NCBI GenBank assembly: GCA_951799425.1
Contig: OX637403.1
Span: forward strand, 32,590,811-32,654,810
Reading direction: 5' to 3'
DNA length: 64,000 nt
Source: Ilex aquifolium
Lineage: Eukaryota; Streptophyta; Magnoliopsida; Aquifoliales; Aquifoliaceae
The position numbers and the translations under genes were made by a program. Positions within the stretch are counted from its first letter, which is position 1, and each line of letters begins with the position of its first letter. The notes below the pieces were generated by a model. It saw only the letters and a program-made list of their open reading frames with translations, was not told the DNA's origin and searched no databases. Below are positions 36,558 through 48,500 of the stretch, piece after piece.

Positions 36558-39500
36558 ATGGAGAGCATCCTCTCCAAGTCTCCTCTTCACACATATAGAC
36601 GTATGCGTCGCACACCCTTCAACCGTTTGTTCGCCGGAGTTTACACCACGGCCATCTTTGCTCTGCTCTACCACCATGTACTCACACTTCTCCACTCCAC
36701 CACCTTAGTCTCCTTCTTTATATCCATATCCCTGTTAATCTCTGATATTCTTCTGGGATTCATGTGGTCCACCACACAGGCCTTTCGCATGCGCCCAATC
36801 CTTCGCCAACAATTCCCTGAAAACCTTGAGAAAGTCGTTGACCGGAAGGATTTTCCGGCGATGGACATCTTTATATGCACTGCAGATCCGTACAAAGAGC
36901 CGCCGATGACCGTCGTCAACACGGCCTTATCGGTGATGGCTTATGACTACCCAACGGAGAAGCTTTCAGTGTATGTATCAGACGATGGAGGCTCGGAGCT
37001 CACTCTCTTTGCTTTAATGGAGGCTGCAAAGTTTGGGAAGCACTGGTTACCTTACTGTCGGCAAAATAACATCGTAGATAGGTGTCCAGAAGCTTATTTC
37101 AGATCAAACCACCCTAGGAGTTCAGAGATAGAGAAAATCAAGGTGAATTCTTCATTAAGCAATAAATCTTCACTCTTTATTGAATATTTATATTTTTGTG
37201 TTCATCCATTTGAATTTTGCATTGAATTATTTACTGTTTTTATTCCTTTTTCCTTTCCTATTGACCTTTTTCCAATTCCATTTTCCGTTTAGTGCTTCTT
37301 GTCTGTGTGTACTGTGTATATCACTTGTATATCTGAGTGAATACACACACACACATATAGCTAGTTTTGTACTTCCAATTTCCCTGTTTTGATGTTGAGC
37401 AAGTAACTAAGGCTACAGCTTTAAGAGTAATCATAACAACATCAAATATGGGAGAAAAATAACCCTTGCAGAAATGTGAATCTTCGTTGTATGGTGTAAA
37501 ATTGTGTAATCTATCTGTGTTTGGACAGTGCAGGTCAAGCTTAAATTTCGTCTATATTCCTTAAAACTTCAAAGATAGGTTCTTTTAGTTGGTCACACGG
37601 CCTTAACTAGATCTAACAGACAGTCAAATGATGTTTAGAATATGAAGTACCGACCGCGAAGAAGGGTGTCCTATCCGTATCGGATATGCACTATGCCCAA
37701 ATACGTATCTGATACGTCAAATATGTATCCCATATTTAATAAAATCATTTTCTAATTTCGGATATCTCTGGGATATGGGAGAATACGCAAAATACGTTTG
37801 GGATACGCCTGCGGATACATATATGTACATGTATGCATACTTACTGTCGCTGGTGAAGCACAAGAAAAAGCATTCGAAGATCAACAGCTGATTCACGGCG
37901 AGAAGACCACTGCCACCCTTACGACTACGCTAAGCCACGAGAAGTATTTGATCAAGGGTGTCATTGACGTTGGCCAAACTCCCGTACTTGCGTAGTTCTC
38001 GTAACCCTTAATTTCATAAATCAGAAGACAAGAACGAGACTGGAGAGAGAGAGAGAGAATGACTTTTCCACCGAAGTAGGAGATAAAAAGTAAAAAAAGG
38101 TCCTTCTTAGCCACGTGTCAACGTATCAATTCAGTCGTGGGATCACCTTTTCATCTTGTCTGCCACATTTTCTTCAATTATGTATCATGCAATTATAAAA
38201 ATATAAAATATATTTAATTATTAAACATATATTAGATGTAACAATATGCTAATTTTTAGAGTTTTGATATATCGTTATATTCGCATAATATCATACTCGT
38301 GTTTCGTAATGAGTGATTTTATAATACAAAATCACGACTATGATTTGTATTTTGAGAGTACACAATCACTCGTAAAGAAACTTAAACTTGAAAAACGTAA
38401 CAGATTTACAAGTCATCACTTGATAATAGAACACTCAAGCACGGTTTAGCCACATAATCTTTTGTTCCGTGCAAAAGAAAATCACCTAAATTAGACTGAG
38501 TTTCGGTTTTTGGACCATCATGTTAAATTATCTCATATCTAATGATATTGATAGCTATGTCGGGCTCCAACACATGTTAATCCAATAGTTGTATTGAATT
38601 AAGTTTTTAAATATATATATTTTTTTGTTTACATATAAAGTTTTGTTGAATAGTTATAGCAGTTCCAAACCTATCAATTCAGAGGCAGCAAGGGGACAAG
38701 TGCAAGTGGTGAGGCCATTTACTATCTTCTTGTCTTTATTCGTGCTATAATTGAAGCGTATGCCAAACTTTTCTTCTTTTGATGTAACTTGGGTTGATAT
38801 GTCAGGTAACATTGTTGTTTTCGTTCAATACAAAATTGCCAAAAGACTCTATACATAGTCTATGCAAACAAAAAAATGACCAAAAAAAAAGATTAATTAT
38901 AACTCTTTACAAAAAAAAGGGGCTAATTATAGCTATTTACAATTAACTCCAACGAGTTTTCATACTTTGAAAACACTGCATGATAACTTCATTCATTGAA
39001 AAATATATTTTTTATACATTTAATCAAGTTATTTGTCATCTATTGATCATTCGTTTGATTATGTAACCTAATTTTTATAATTTTCATTGTAAAAAATGAT
39101 CTCTCGACAGTGACAATCGTAATTGATAATATCAACATCGAAGTCACAAGTAAAAAACCTAGTGGATATACCACAACTTTTTTGGTTTCAACTATTTTCA
39201 GCAAAATCACCATTTACAATCCAATGGATATTTTAGTACTGATAAATTAAAGCTTGTTGGTAGAGCTGCTAATGACCTTGATCATATTGATATCAGTACC
39301 TCTGAATCTTGATCCATCTATGTAACAGATGATGTATGAAAGCATGAAGATAAGGGTAGAGACAGTGATTGAAACAGGTAAAGTGGGCGACGAGCATGTT
39401 AGCAGTGAAGAAGAGCGTGAATCTTTTAACAAATGGACACAAGGGTTCACTCGTCAAGACCATCCCTCCGTAATCCAGGTTCCTCTCTCCCATCCACCTT

Positions 39501-41638
39501 CTGCACTTGCATTCCTTCCAATCAAAACTGGATCACCTGAAAAAATAACAGGATAGCGCTATGGCTGAGTACTCGAGAATTGTTTATCATTTGTTTTCAA
39601 AGACAATAATGCTACTACATATATATATATTTCATGTTATAATGTCACCTTCTTCATTTACGTGGCATGCAACTATTCAAAAAGGTTTTGTTAGAGATGG
39701 GAAAAGACAGAGACAACACAGGTCAATCAATGTCTAATCTTATATACATATCGAGGCAGAAAAGCACAACTTCCCCACATCATTTTAAGGCTGGCGCCCT
39801 CAATACCCTGGTACAAAGCGCAATACAAAACTTTTCAAATCATCTTGCTTGTCTCCATCGCAAACCTACATGTATAATGCTGTGGTTAATTAGTTTTTTT
39901 TTTTTCTCGTTTTTTGGTGTATTGAAGATTCGAGTATCTGCCATCATGACCAATTCACCCATCATTTTGACTCTGGACTGTGACATGTACTCCAATGACA
40001 TCCAAACACTTCACCGTATGTTATGCTACATTACCAGTCCCCCAAGTCGGCCAAACTTGGGGTATATTCAGTTTCCCCAACGCTTTCATGGCCTGAACGA
40101 AGCCGATATCTATGCATGCGAGCTCAAACGTGTGTTTCAAGTCCAACCAGTTGGAATGGATGGGCTCTCCGGGCCTAGTTGTTTCGGAACAGGATGCTTT
40201 TTTTGGCGTCGGGTTTTTTTTGGTGCTCCATCGTCATTTCTTCCACCTGAATTTCCTGACCTAAGCCCGGACCACGTCGTGGAAAAGCCCATCAAGGCCC
40301 AACCTATTTTGGCACTAGTGCATGTTGTAGCTGGTTGTAATTATGAAAACCAGACCAATTGGGGTTCCAAGGTAAGCTTATTAACTTTATATCATATTAT
40401 ATTGATTCACTATTTTGAAGACTTAGGGATGCAGAGGAGTCAATCTGTGTTTCAAATCTTATAACTTGGGTTGACCTCTTAAGCTGTCTAACCCGTTCGA
40501 ATTTGCATTTTTATTTGTGCTTAATTTTCAATGGGATATTTTAAGCTTCGGTATTATCGGTTTATTGTTAACTTTGTGCTTTCATGAGCCAGATGGGCTT
40601 CAGATATGGATCCTTGGTGGAGGACTACTACACGGGTTATCGACTGCAATGCGAGGGGTGGAACTCAGTATTTTGCCACCCTGATCGGCCGGCATTTTTG
40701 GGTGATACCCCTATCTCCCTCAATGATGTGCTAAGCCAGACCAAGCGGTGGTCCGTCGGCCTCCTTGAGGTAGCCTTCTCCAAGTATTGTCCTGTAACAT
40801 TTGGTACCCGGGCCATGGGCCCTCTAATGGGTCTGAATTATGCACACTTAGGCTTCTTGCCCATATGGTCTATTCCAATAACCACTTATGCATTCCTACC
40901 TCAGCTGGCTCTCCTCAATAAAGTCTCGATATTTCCTAAGGTATCTTCTGCACAGTATCACCCACATATCCCTTATTCTATACTACTCATTTCAGACTGT
41001 CCCTTCACTTTATTAGTTCAACAATAAATGTGCACTACTCAGCAGTATGTGTACAGTTTTTTTGATAATTTTAATGAAGTATCTTTCAGGTCTCAGATTC
41101 ATGATTTGTGTTGTACGTTTTTCTATTTCTTGGGGCCTATGCACAAGATTGCCTTGACTTCATCTTAGCCGAAGGTACTATCCAAAGGTGGTGGAGTGAT
41201 CAGAGGATGTGGATCATAAGGGGACTCTCACCTTACTTGTTTGGATTAATCGAGTTCGTGACCAAAAACTTGGGTATCACCACACAGCGATTCAATGTCA
41301 CCAGCAAAGTAGTTGATGATGAACAGAGCAGAAGGTATGATCAAGGGACCTTTGAGTTCGGTGTTCCGTCGCCCATGTTTGTGCCTCTAGCAATGGCAGC
41401 AACAATCAATTTGATCGCGTTCCTCAGGGGACTACTTGAAGTTTGTAGTGGTGGAAATGTAGATGGATCGTTTGTGCAAATGTTTATTGCTGGTTTTGGG
41501 ATAGTGAATTGCTTTCCAATTTATGAAGCCATGGTCTTGAGGACTGACAAAGGAAGGATGACTATTAAGACCACCATCATTTCTATATTTCTGTCATGTG
41601 CTCTTTACACCACAACTTCTCTCGTATTGAAGTTATGA
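36558..41638 (+). pseudogene. cellulose synthase-like protein G, copy 3, premature stop
   Basis: Third CslG copy; exons 36558-37142, 39329-39478, 39685-39810, 39928-40371, 40593-40940 and 41090-41638 match the other copies in length and phase. The catalytic motifs are intact (SDDGGSE, DCD, VED, QTKRW). In exon 6 the fifth codon, TGG in copies 1 and 2 (VSDPW / VSDSW), is TGA at 41102-41104. The protein would stop at 555 of 733 residues and lose most of the C-terminal membrane helices. The rest of exon 6 stays open for 178 codons, so the change is recent or read through. Intron 2 ends AAAAAG instead of AAACAG, a weaker acceptor. I call it a probable pseudogene; a truncated membrane protein or an assembly error remain possible. 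Confidence 0.85.
37642..38307. mobile_element. inverted-repeat element in CslG copy 3 intron 1
   Basis: It is the counterpart of 24534-25331 at the same intron position, with ends ATGAAGTACCGACCG and CATACTCGTGTTTCGT. It keeps the central GC-richer segment with CACGTG but lacks about 130 bp present in copy 2. Shared position means one insertion before the copy 2/3 duplication. Confidence 0.6.
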
Positions 41639-42054
41639 AAGGGATTTCACTGTGGGAGATTTCAAGATATGTAGTATAATTGTTTAGAATTTTTCACTCT
41701 CAGAGCTATTAGGCTTACTGTATAATATAAAATTTGTAGGACAGAAAGTCTGGCCTGAATGGTCATCTATGTAACATGTGCTCATTTATCAAAAACATAG
41801 CATCATTTGTTCTTCATTTGGGAGTCGTGTTTTAAGTTGCCTGGGGAACTTGAACACAAAACGTTTATGTTTACAATTCACCTTTTCTTGATTGTGTGCG
41901 TTTTCAAATGTGAATTTCACTGCCGAAAATTGGATACTAGAGGGAATACCAGCACAAAATTACTGGCTTTGAGCTTATTTAAGAATTCTAACTCCTTTTG
42001 AAAAAAAACGGTTCAGCCACAGGGACCCCACTCTTGTATTTTAGCTTTGAGGGG
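41639..42054. other. CslG copy 3 and RING gene convergent 3' flanks
   Basis: Two genes converge here. The first 350 bp match the 3' flank of copy 2. No other feature is seen. Confidence 0.6.
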
Positions 42055-43180
42055 TCAACTACCATGAGATTGAATGCTGAGAACGACTGATTCAGGATAT
42101 AGAGAACTCAGCTCACTGTCTCTGCAAATGGATGAGCTTGCACTGGATGATCCTTCTATTAGTACGGTATGCTGTTCTATCGAGCAAGAATTCAGAATTG
42201 TTCTACCTCTACTTAGTTGATCTTGTTGCCCTACAGAAGCGATATTCTGTGGATCGTGGTGGAAGTTTTGGTTATCTTGCTCTACTGGTTCGGGACTGAC
42301 AGGTAGATCAAAATTGGCATGCTTGGTAGTGGCGATGACCGAGGATCTACATAGAGGACAAGTGGAGTTTGAATGGAGCCAGTGGCGTATGCAGTCGATG
42401 TGAAAGATGTGTTTGCACAAGGGTAGCTGCAGCACCTCCTCATTGATCTCGAATTCTCCCAAGCAAACACAACACCTTCAAAATATTCTCAAAACATTCA
42501 TCAGTCTTATTTAAAACAGCAGTGTCCAAATCATGAAACTTCTAAAGTCAAAACAGTGTTGTAAATCGTTGTGATTGCTTTTCTCTTCACATCCAGTGGG
42601 CGAAATTTAAGAACTTGCTGAAGAAAGTAAAAGACTTACTGCGATTCTTTTGTCTTCAGATCATCATTAAAGGAGATTACTGGCAGATTTTCTTTGAGGT
42701 TCCCCTTCAAACCCATTTCACCCTATTGGTTTAACACAGGGAAAATGTAGAATTAGAGAAATTCATTTAAGCATAAAAATATAGTAATAGTTTCTAAAAG
42801 TAAAATTTTTTTGTGATTTTGGTCCAATCAAAGACGGCGGTTTAAGTTGAACAGAGGTGTGTTATCGTTTACGTGTCTCACATGACTACACTTAAGGGGT
42901 CACTTTAATTCTCATGATTACAATATGTCATTTTAGTCTTTTATGTTTACCGTTTGTGTCTCTTTAATATCTTACGTTTTAGAAAACATGACCCTGTCAC
43001 GTGAGATTTACATTACTATCTCAATTAATTAATTTAAACTGTTATTTTTTATTGGACTAAAGTGACACAAATTGAATACTTGAAATGCTAAATTGACCCA
43101 ATTGAAAAATTGCGGATCAAAATGATACAAAACATCATTTAGAGACCAAAAATATATTTTGCCCTTGATTTAACAAGCTA

Positions 43181-43259
<79 letters not shown>

Positions 43260-43480
43260 ACCAAAGGGGCGAATGGAGTTGCTTGGTTTAAGGTCCTTGG
43301 AAGTGTTGGTGGAGGAGATGAGGCAGTGGAAGTCCGCCTCTTGAGGTAGAACAAATAAAACAACAGAAAAAGAATGATTGCAAACAGTACTGGGATTGAA
43401 AATATGAAGACCTGGTAAAGTTTTTGTTGCAGTGCTTGTGAATACAAGTGAGGATGGCTTGGAGTTTGAGGAAACCCCAT
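42055..43480 (-). CDS. RHA4A: RING-H2 E3 ubiquitin ligase, RHA4A/ATL-like
   Basis: This is a membrane-anchored E3 that passes ubiquitin from an E2 to unknown substrates. Three exons on the minus strand: 43480-43262, 42722-42640 and 42475-42055, giving 240 residues. I chose the second Met (MGFPQTP); an in-frame Met three codons upstream at 43489 is the alternative. The N-terminus has one membrane segment (about 25-46, VFIFSIPVLFAIILFLLFYL) followed by KRR. The middle holds the GLKGNLKENLPVISF element typical of ATL-type proteins. The RING-H2 is CCVC, CKHIFHIDC, WLHSNSTCPLC with all eight zinc ligands. The C-terminus is Ser-rich. Position next to the CslG cluster matches RHA4A in Arabidopsis. 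Intron 1 begins with a long CT repeat a few bases after the donor. Confidence 0.88.
42815..43165. mobile_element. possible MITE in intron 1 of the RING gene
   Basis: GTGATTTTGGTCC at the left and, in reverse, AAAATATATTTTTGGTCTC at the right enclose a stretch with recurring TTTAGTC and ATTTTGATC phrases, a style common in plant Mutator-type MITEs. The ends are not well matched and no target duplication was found. Confidence 0.35.
43181..43257. repeat. compound (GT)n(GA)n microsatellite
   Basis: Eleven GT units (43181-43202) run into about 27 GA units (43203-43257). On the minus strand it lies directly after the donor GTAACT of intron 1 of the RING gene, so CT repeats fill the start of the intron. 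It is probably very polymorphic in length. Confidence 0.95.
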
Positions 43481-43489
43481 TGTAAACAT

Positions 43490-45289
43490 CTAGAGTTGCA
43501 AATATCAGAAATGAGAGAGGTACAAAGGCTTTGTTTAGTTTATATGTAAAAGGAAAACAATTGTACACACACGCAGAGAGAGAGAGAGAGAGAGATTGTT
43601 ATTAGGAGATTCTGTGAGATTGGGAGGACATTTAAATAATGTAACTTTGCTTAAAAACTATACAAGATTGCTAAGGTTTTTTTGAGATGAGAATGATCAA
43701 TGGTACATGATGATTTATTCTGTCCCTTTCCAAGATGGGCCAAGCTCACTAAGATAGGGCCCCAGCGGAGGGCACCCAGTTCCAACTTGTTTTCATCTTT
43801 GGAGCATTTTTGTCTAATGTGGTCAAGGGGGGCACAGGCACTTGTGCTGTGGTGGGCACTAAATTTAGTGAGTATAGGTTAATGACAATTACTAAATATC
43901 TTGCTCTAAATTCTTTTGAAACCCACAATCATTTTTATACACCTATATATTCTTTGTTCGAAGTGGTGGAACTTGTCCTTTTTAATATCTTAATGATATG
44001 CAGTTTCGTGTGGGCATTTCCTTTACTGAAATAGATAAAGATTAAAGACCTTTTTTGTTTGTGGATCATGAAGTGTTTTGTCTGCCTCTCTCTTTTCACT
44101 GTGGGCATGAGGTAAGGTCTCAAACTGCACCACTAAATTAGATCCTCTAGATATGGGCAATGTTTCAGTATTTCTGGCTTTACCCATTTGATTTGGTTGA
44201 ACAAAGTGCTCTACTTTTTGTTGATAATAATCCTCGGAGAGAGGCAGCTGTTGAATCCGTACCAAATGAAAAGATTCTGACAGTTCAACATCCACTAGGT
44301 GACGATTCAGATTTGTCTAGACAAGATTTAGTGTACGAGAAACATGAATATCATTGGTAGAAGCCGACATTGGGAACTTTATGTGACTAAATTATTGTAA
44401 GAGCAGAATTAGTTAATGATATCGTATCGAAGTGGAGATTTTAGAGAGAATGAACAATCAAGTGTTTGCCTACCTTTCTTTTGGAGAAATGTACTATTTC
44501 TAATGTTCGGAGGTTCAGTTTTCTGTCATAGTTGATGGCGCCACGGTCGTTGGAGACCAATTGATTTTGTGTTTGGCGGCAGTAAAACTTCAAACGGGTG
44601 ACCTGAGAAACTACCCATGTTCCAATTCCTCAAGCCTTAAAGCCTCTTCAGATGCATTTGTAAATAAGCTGTAAAATCAAGAGTTTGAAATAGACAAGTT
44701 GATTAGTTAATAAACCCAGGCTACGATCAATTTCCACAAGTGCATGCAAAATCAGATTACCTAAGAGTAAGTTGCTGGTTTGATTAGCAGACTGCAACTG
44801 TACAGAAGTCCTTTGGCAGGGAAAGAAGATGGAAGCGAACCAAGTTTCAAGACCCACCAGTGGTACATTACTTTGGCTCATGGATCATCCCAAAAACTGA
44901 AAAACTCCTACTTCCAGTTTACACAAGCAAGTGCCAATTACACACATACACCCACAAACACAGGATTGTATCTCCCGAGAATCCCTAAAAAACAAAACAA
45001 AATAAAACAAAACGGTACTTATAATATAGGTATATTAGTCTCTAAACGGAAACAATATAGCTGGTCAATAATGCCAAGCAGCTGTATCAAAAATCGACAA
45101 AAGTCAGTTTAACGTCCTCTTGCAATATAAATATGTTTTACAGCTGATTCTGATACACCAATTAGATACAAAAACTAAATTCCACCAACTCTGAAGAAAA
45201 GACATCCATAACACTAGCCGAGAAAACGTGCAACTATATTTTCTATTTGCCTTTGATTACATAGCTACACAAGTTATTAAGACATAAAT
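43490..45289. other. intergenic DNA between the RING gene and S6
   Basis: I find no gene that can be supported. The GA run at 43575-43595 probably lies in the 5' leader of the RING gene. A 90-codon minus frame (44295-44023) has ordinary composition but no recognisable domain and no supporting exons. The last 50-100 bp are probably the 3' UTR of S6. Confidence 0.5.
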
Positions 45290-48200
45290 TCAGTACTTCC
45301 TTTTCCTTATTTTGAAGCTGGATGATCGAATAACATCATCATCCACTTTTAGTGTCGCCTCAAGGACTGCCAAAGACTCAGGCTTGGTGAAGTAAGTGAA
45401 CAGGAGGTAGATGCCATCTAAGTACGTGTTGGTCTCTCCTGCTTTGTTCCTCTTCTTGATGCTGTAGGCAAGTGGAATGACCCCTCGATTGAATACCTCC
45501 ACATACATGCCACCCCCAGCAACAAGCAACTGCAAAATGGGCAAAATTAGCAGGCCTTTAGGACAAACTTGGCCTATGAAGGTGCCTGATGTTTCAGGTA
45601 TACATTACACTAATTGGATGCATAAAGGGAGCACAATTTCAGAACAAAATATATGGGCATTCTCACAACAAATCTGCAAATCATTGCACTTCTGGGTGTA
45701 AACAAGCACATGTACTGATAAGAAATCTTGTCTTACCAGCAGATTGAAGATCAAATGTCACTATAGCGGGCAACTCTAGCTATACCAGATATATATTCTA
45801 ATTGACTATAACCTCCATTTCCAAAGAGTAGCATTCTCCTTTTCCCTTTATTCCTTCATTTACAACATGGAAACATTGGTGCCTAAAAGATAACAGGCAG
45901 AATTTGTCCAACTTAATAGGGAAACACATATTAACCAATCTGGAGGAGATATGAAAAGCCAACCCCCCACCCCCCCTCCTTCCTCCTCCACCTCTTCCCT
46001 TTTTCTCTTTTCTTCTTCAAACAAAAAAAGGGACAAAAATAAAAGACGAGAGGAAATCTTAAAAATTGGCAGTGAATAGGATTAGGGTCATTGAATGACA
46101 ATACTCATTCCATCACATTTCTTTTTATGATTCCCACCATCCTATTACCTTGCTTTAGGGAAAGACACTTGAGAGAGTACAATTATTCAATGGTTAGTAT
46201 GCCAATTGCCCAATCAATAGCTTACTTCAATCTCTCACAATTGCAGTAAGTGGTTTAAGATGCCTGGTTGAACCTTCAATACCCATGCCAAATAGTATAG
46301 TATCTATCCCCTTCTTTCCCGAAACACTACAGTAATTTTGTAGGCGAATTACTGTTCTAGGAGTAAGATACTGAGAAATGCCTACATTGAAGAGTAAAGC
46401 TGTTATATATTGGGAATCAAAGGGGTCCAACCCCATTACGGTCTGACTAAATGGCCAGGAAAATATACAAACCTACCATCTGTTACAATGAGTTTAATAG
46501 CCAGGCAACAATCATGAATTCCCTGGGTAAAGGAGATATCTGCTTTCACTTATTTTCGATAAAAAAACTCATATTTCACATCCTAAAGCTTTCTAAATTG
46601 GACTCATGCCCATAAAAGTAGTGAGAAATGAAAATTGGCAGTGTTTCTCAAAACTACCAAATTAAAAAATAAGACGAGTTCGTATAACAAATCAAAATCA
46701 GGTGTTTAATACAATAAAACTCACTAATCTTACTCCCACTAATCTTACTCTCTCCTCATTGGTTTCAACAGGGTATCTATTTGTGACTCTCCCTTCATGC
46801 TTGAATCTACACTCAGTGGCATTCATCCTCTTGCCAATCTCCATCAGTTTTCTTCTTAAATGATCATCAACAACACTATAAAACCAGGAAAACCAGAATG
46901 AATCATTTCAAGCTGGGGAATTAGCACAACAAAGTATGCCTATCGGTAGAATATTTTGAAGTGAAGAGAACAGTATAATGATGAAGAGATATATTTCAAT
47001 CCACATAATTTGCAGCCATAATAAGGTCCATATTTCATGTCATTGTGTCAACCATTTATATCACTTTTCAGCTATGAAGCACGGATACTTCGTTGAGGTC
47101 GGCGTATCCGTATCGGATATTTTATTGGATACGATACTCGTCGGATACTCGAGGATACGTATCGGATACACCTCCTACGTATCCGATAATAATTAAATAT
47201 TAGGATACTTCATAGATACTTTTGTGTTCAAGTAATATATATAATTTTTAAGTTGAATTTTTAACATTTTCTTTCGAATTCACATACCATACAATACATT
47301 TACAAAAATTCATACTACTTCAAAGGCACATGAGTATTTTTTAAGTATTATCTACAATTACATGTCAAAAGAGCATAAAATAAATCTATTACATTATAGT
47401 TTTAGCAAAAATTACTTCTAAATAAACCGACTCGGTAAATGTTAGATTTGATTCTTTAATTAATCACTTCACATTGTGAATATACCATAGTGATACGATA
47501 TATATTTTCTTCAAACTAAAAAAAATTACAAATTTTCCTTATTGTGTTAAAGAACTATCAAAATATATAAGTATTATGCTAATTGAAAATAATAAAAATA
47601 TTAAATATATTTTACTATAGCCGTATCTTAACCGTACCCGTATCTTTCTTTTTTAGATTTTATCGTATCGCCGTATCCGTATCATATCGTACCCGTATCT
47701 GTATTCGTGCTTCATAGCTTTTCAGACACCTTCTATGGCCAACACAACAACGAAAGATCAAAGACGTCTTAATGTCTTCTTATACTACTACTACTACTAC
47801 ACAGTCGAGTATGATTGAGTGTATAAGCAACGAATTCAGCCAGGTTCCAAAAAAACATTAATTTGGAGTACAACTGTTCGAACTATTTTCATGAGGAACA
47901 AATCTAATTTCACCCGCATGCTATGTTTCTGTAATTCAAGAGACACAGGCCGTCAATTCCAAGTTCCAAACTTTCCCTTAAATGAATACTTGGGCATAGG
48001 CTTGTTGGAAAATTAACAATAACAATATGGAAAACTATTATAGCTAATCTGTACGACCATGAATATATGAAAAAAAATGCCAGAAAATAAAGGGAATTTA
48101 ATAAGTGTACCTCTTCATACTTCTGTGTAAGAGCGAGTCTTTCGTCTTCGGACATGTCGGGTCTCAAAACGGCCATGGTTTCGTATTGTCGAAGGCCTGG

Positions 48201-48500
48201 TGGGCACTGGGGTTCCTCTTTGTCTTCAACAGCCGAAATCGCCGACCCGGATAGGGTTGGCGGGTCATCATCTCCTCCGAATCCTCCTCCTCCTTCAAAG
48301 AAGGACCCCGAGAAGTCCAGAGTCTGTGCTTTGATATATAAACCTAATAATTTTCTCTTCTGGCGGTGCAAGGCTTTGGCTTCTCCAGAAAAAGCTGTAA
48401 AAGTACGAGGAGAGTGAAAGTGGTTGAGGGGTTTGTAAGGGAATGGAGATGAAAATAAGGCGGTGACTGTAAGGCTTGAGGAGACCAATAAAGCGACCAT
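45290..48500 (-). CDS. RPS6: plastid 30S ribosomal protein S6
   Basis: This is a small-subunit ribosomal protein of the chloroplast, encoded in the nucleus. There are two exons on the minus strand, 48500-48111 and 45529-45290, joined in phase 0 with GT-AG sites, giving 209 residues. Residues 1 to about 60 are Ser/Thr- and basic-rich, as expected of a transit peptide. An acidic/Gly linker (FFEGGGGFGGDDD) follows. The S6 fold starts at LRQYETMAVLRPDMSEDERL and runs through LLVAGGGMYVEVFNRGVIPLAY to VDDDVIRSSSFKIRKRKY. It stands head to head with RPN12, 718 bp apart, as At1g64510 and At1g64520 are neighbours in Arabidopsis. The 2.6-kb intron contains a 646-bp MITE and a 127-nt exon-like block. 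Confidence 0.93.
46698..46875 (-). other. open, exon-like block inside the S6 intron
   Basis: On the minus strand, TATAG at 46880-46876 looks like an acceptor and GTAAG at 46748-46744 a donor, enclosing 127 nt. The frame through it reads VVDDHLRRKLMEIGKRMNAT, then ECRFKHEGRV, to a stop at 46698. The composition is protein-like, but I do not recognise the family. Because 127 is not a multiple of three, inclusion between the two S6 exons would shift the frame. It could be a cassette exon that lowers S6 mRNA or a fragment of an unrelated gene. Confidence 0.35.
47072..47717. mobile_element. hAT-like MITE in the S6 intron
   Basis: The ends CTATGAAGCACGGATAC and, reversed from the right, CTATGAAGCACGAATAC are near-perfect inverted repeats, followed by many GTATCCGTATCGGATA units in both directions. 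An exact 8-bp target duplication CTTTTCAG flanks it (47064-47071 and 47718-47725). Eight bp is the hAT length. No transposase is present. The elements at 24534 and 37642 are relatives. Confidence 0.85.

Noticed and set aside
44023..44295. 90-codon minus ORF between the RING gene and S6
   Set aside because: The composition is plausible but no family, exon partners or promoter signals support it.
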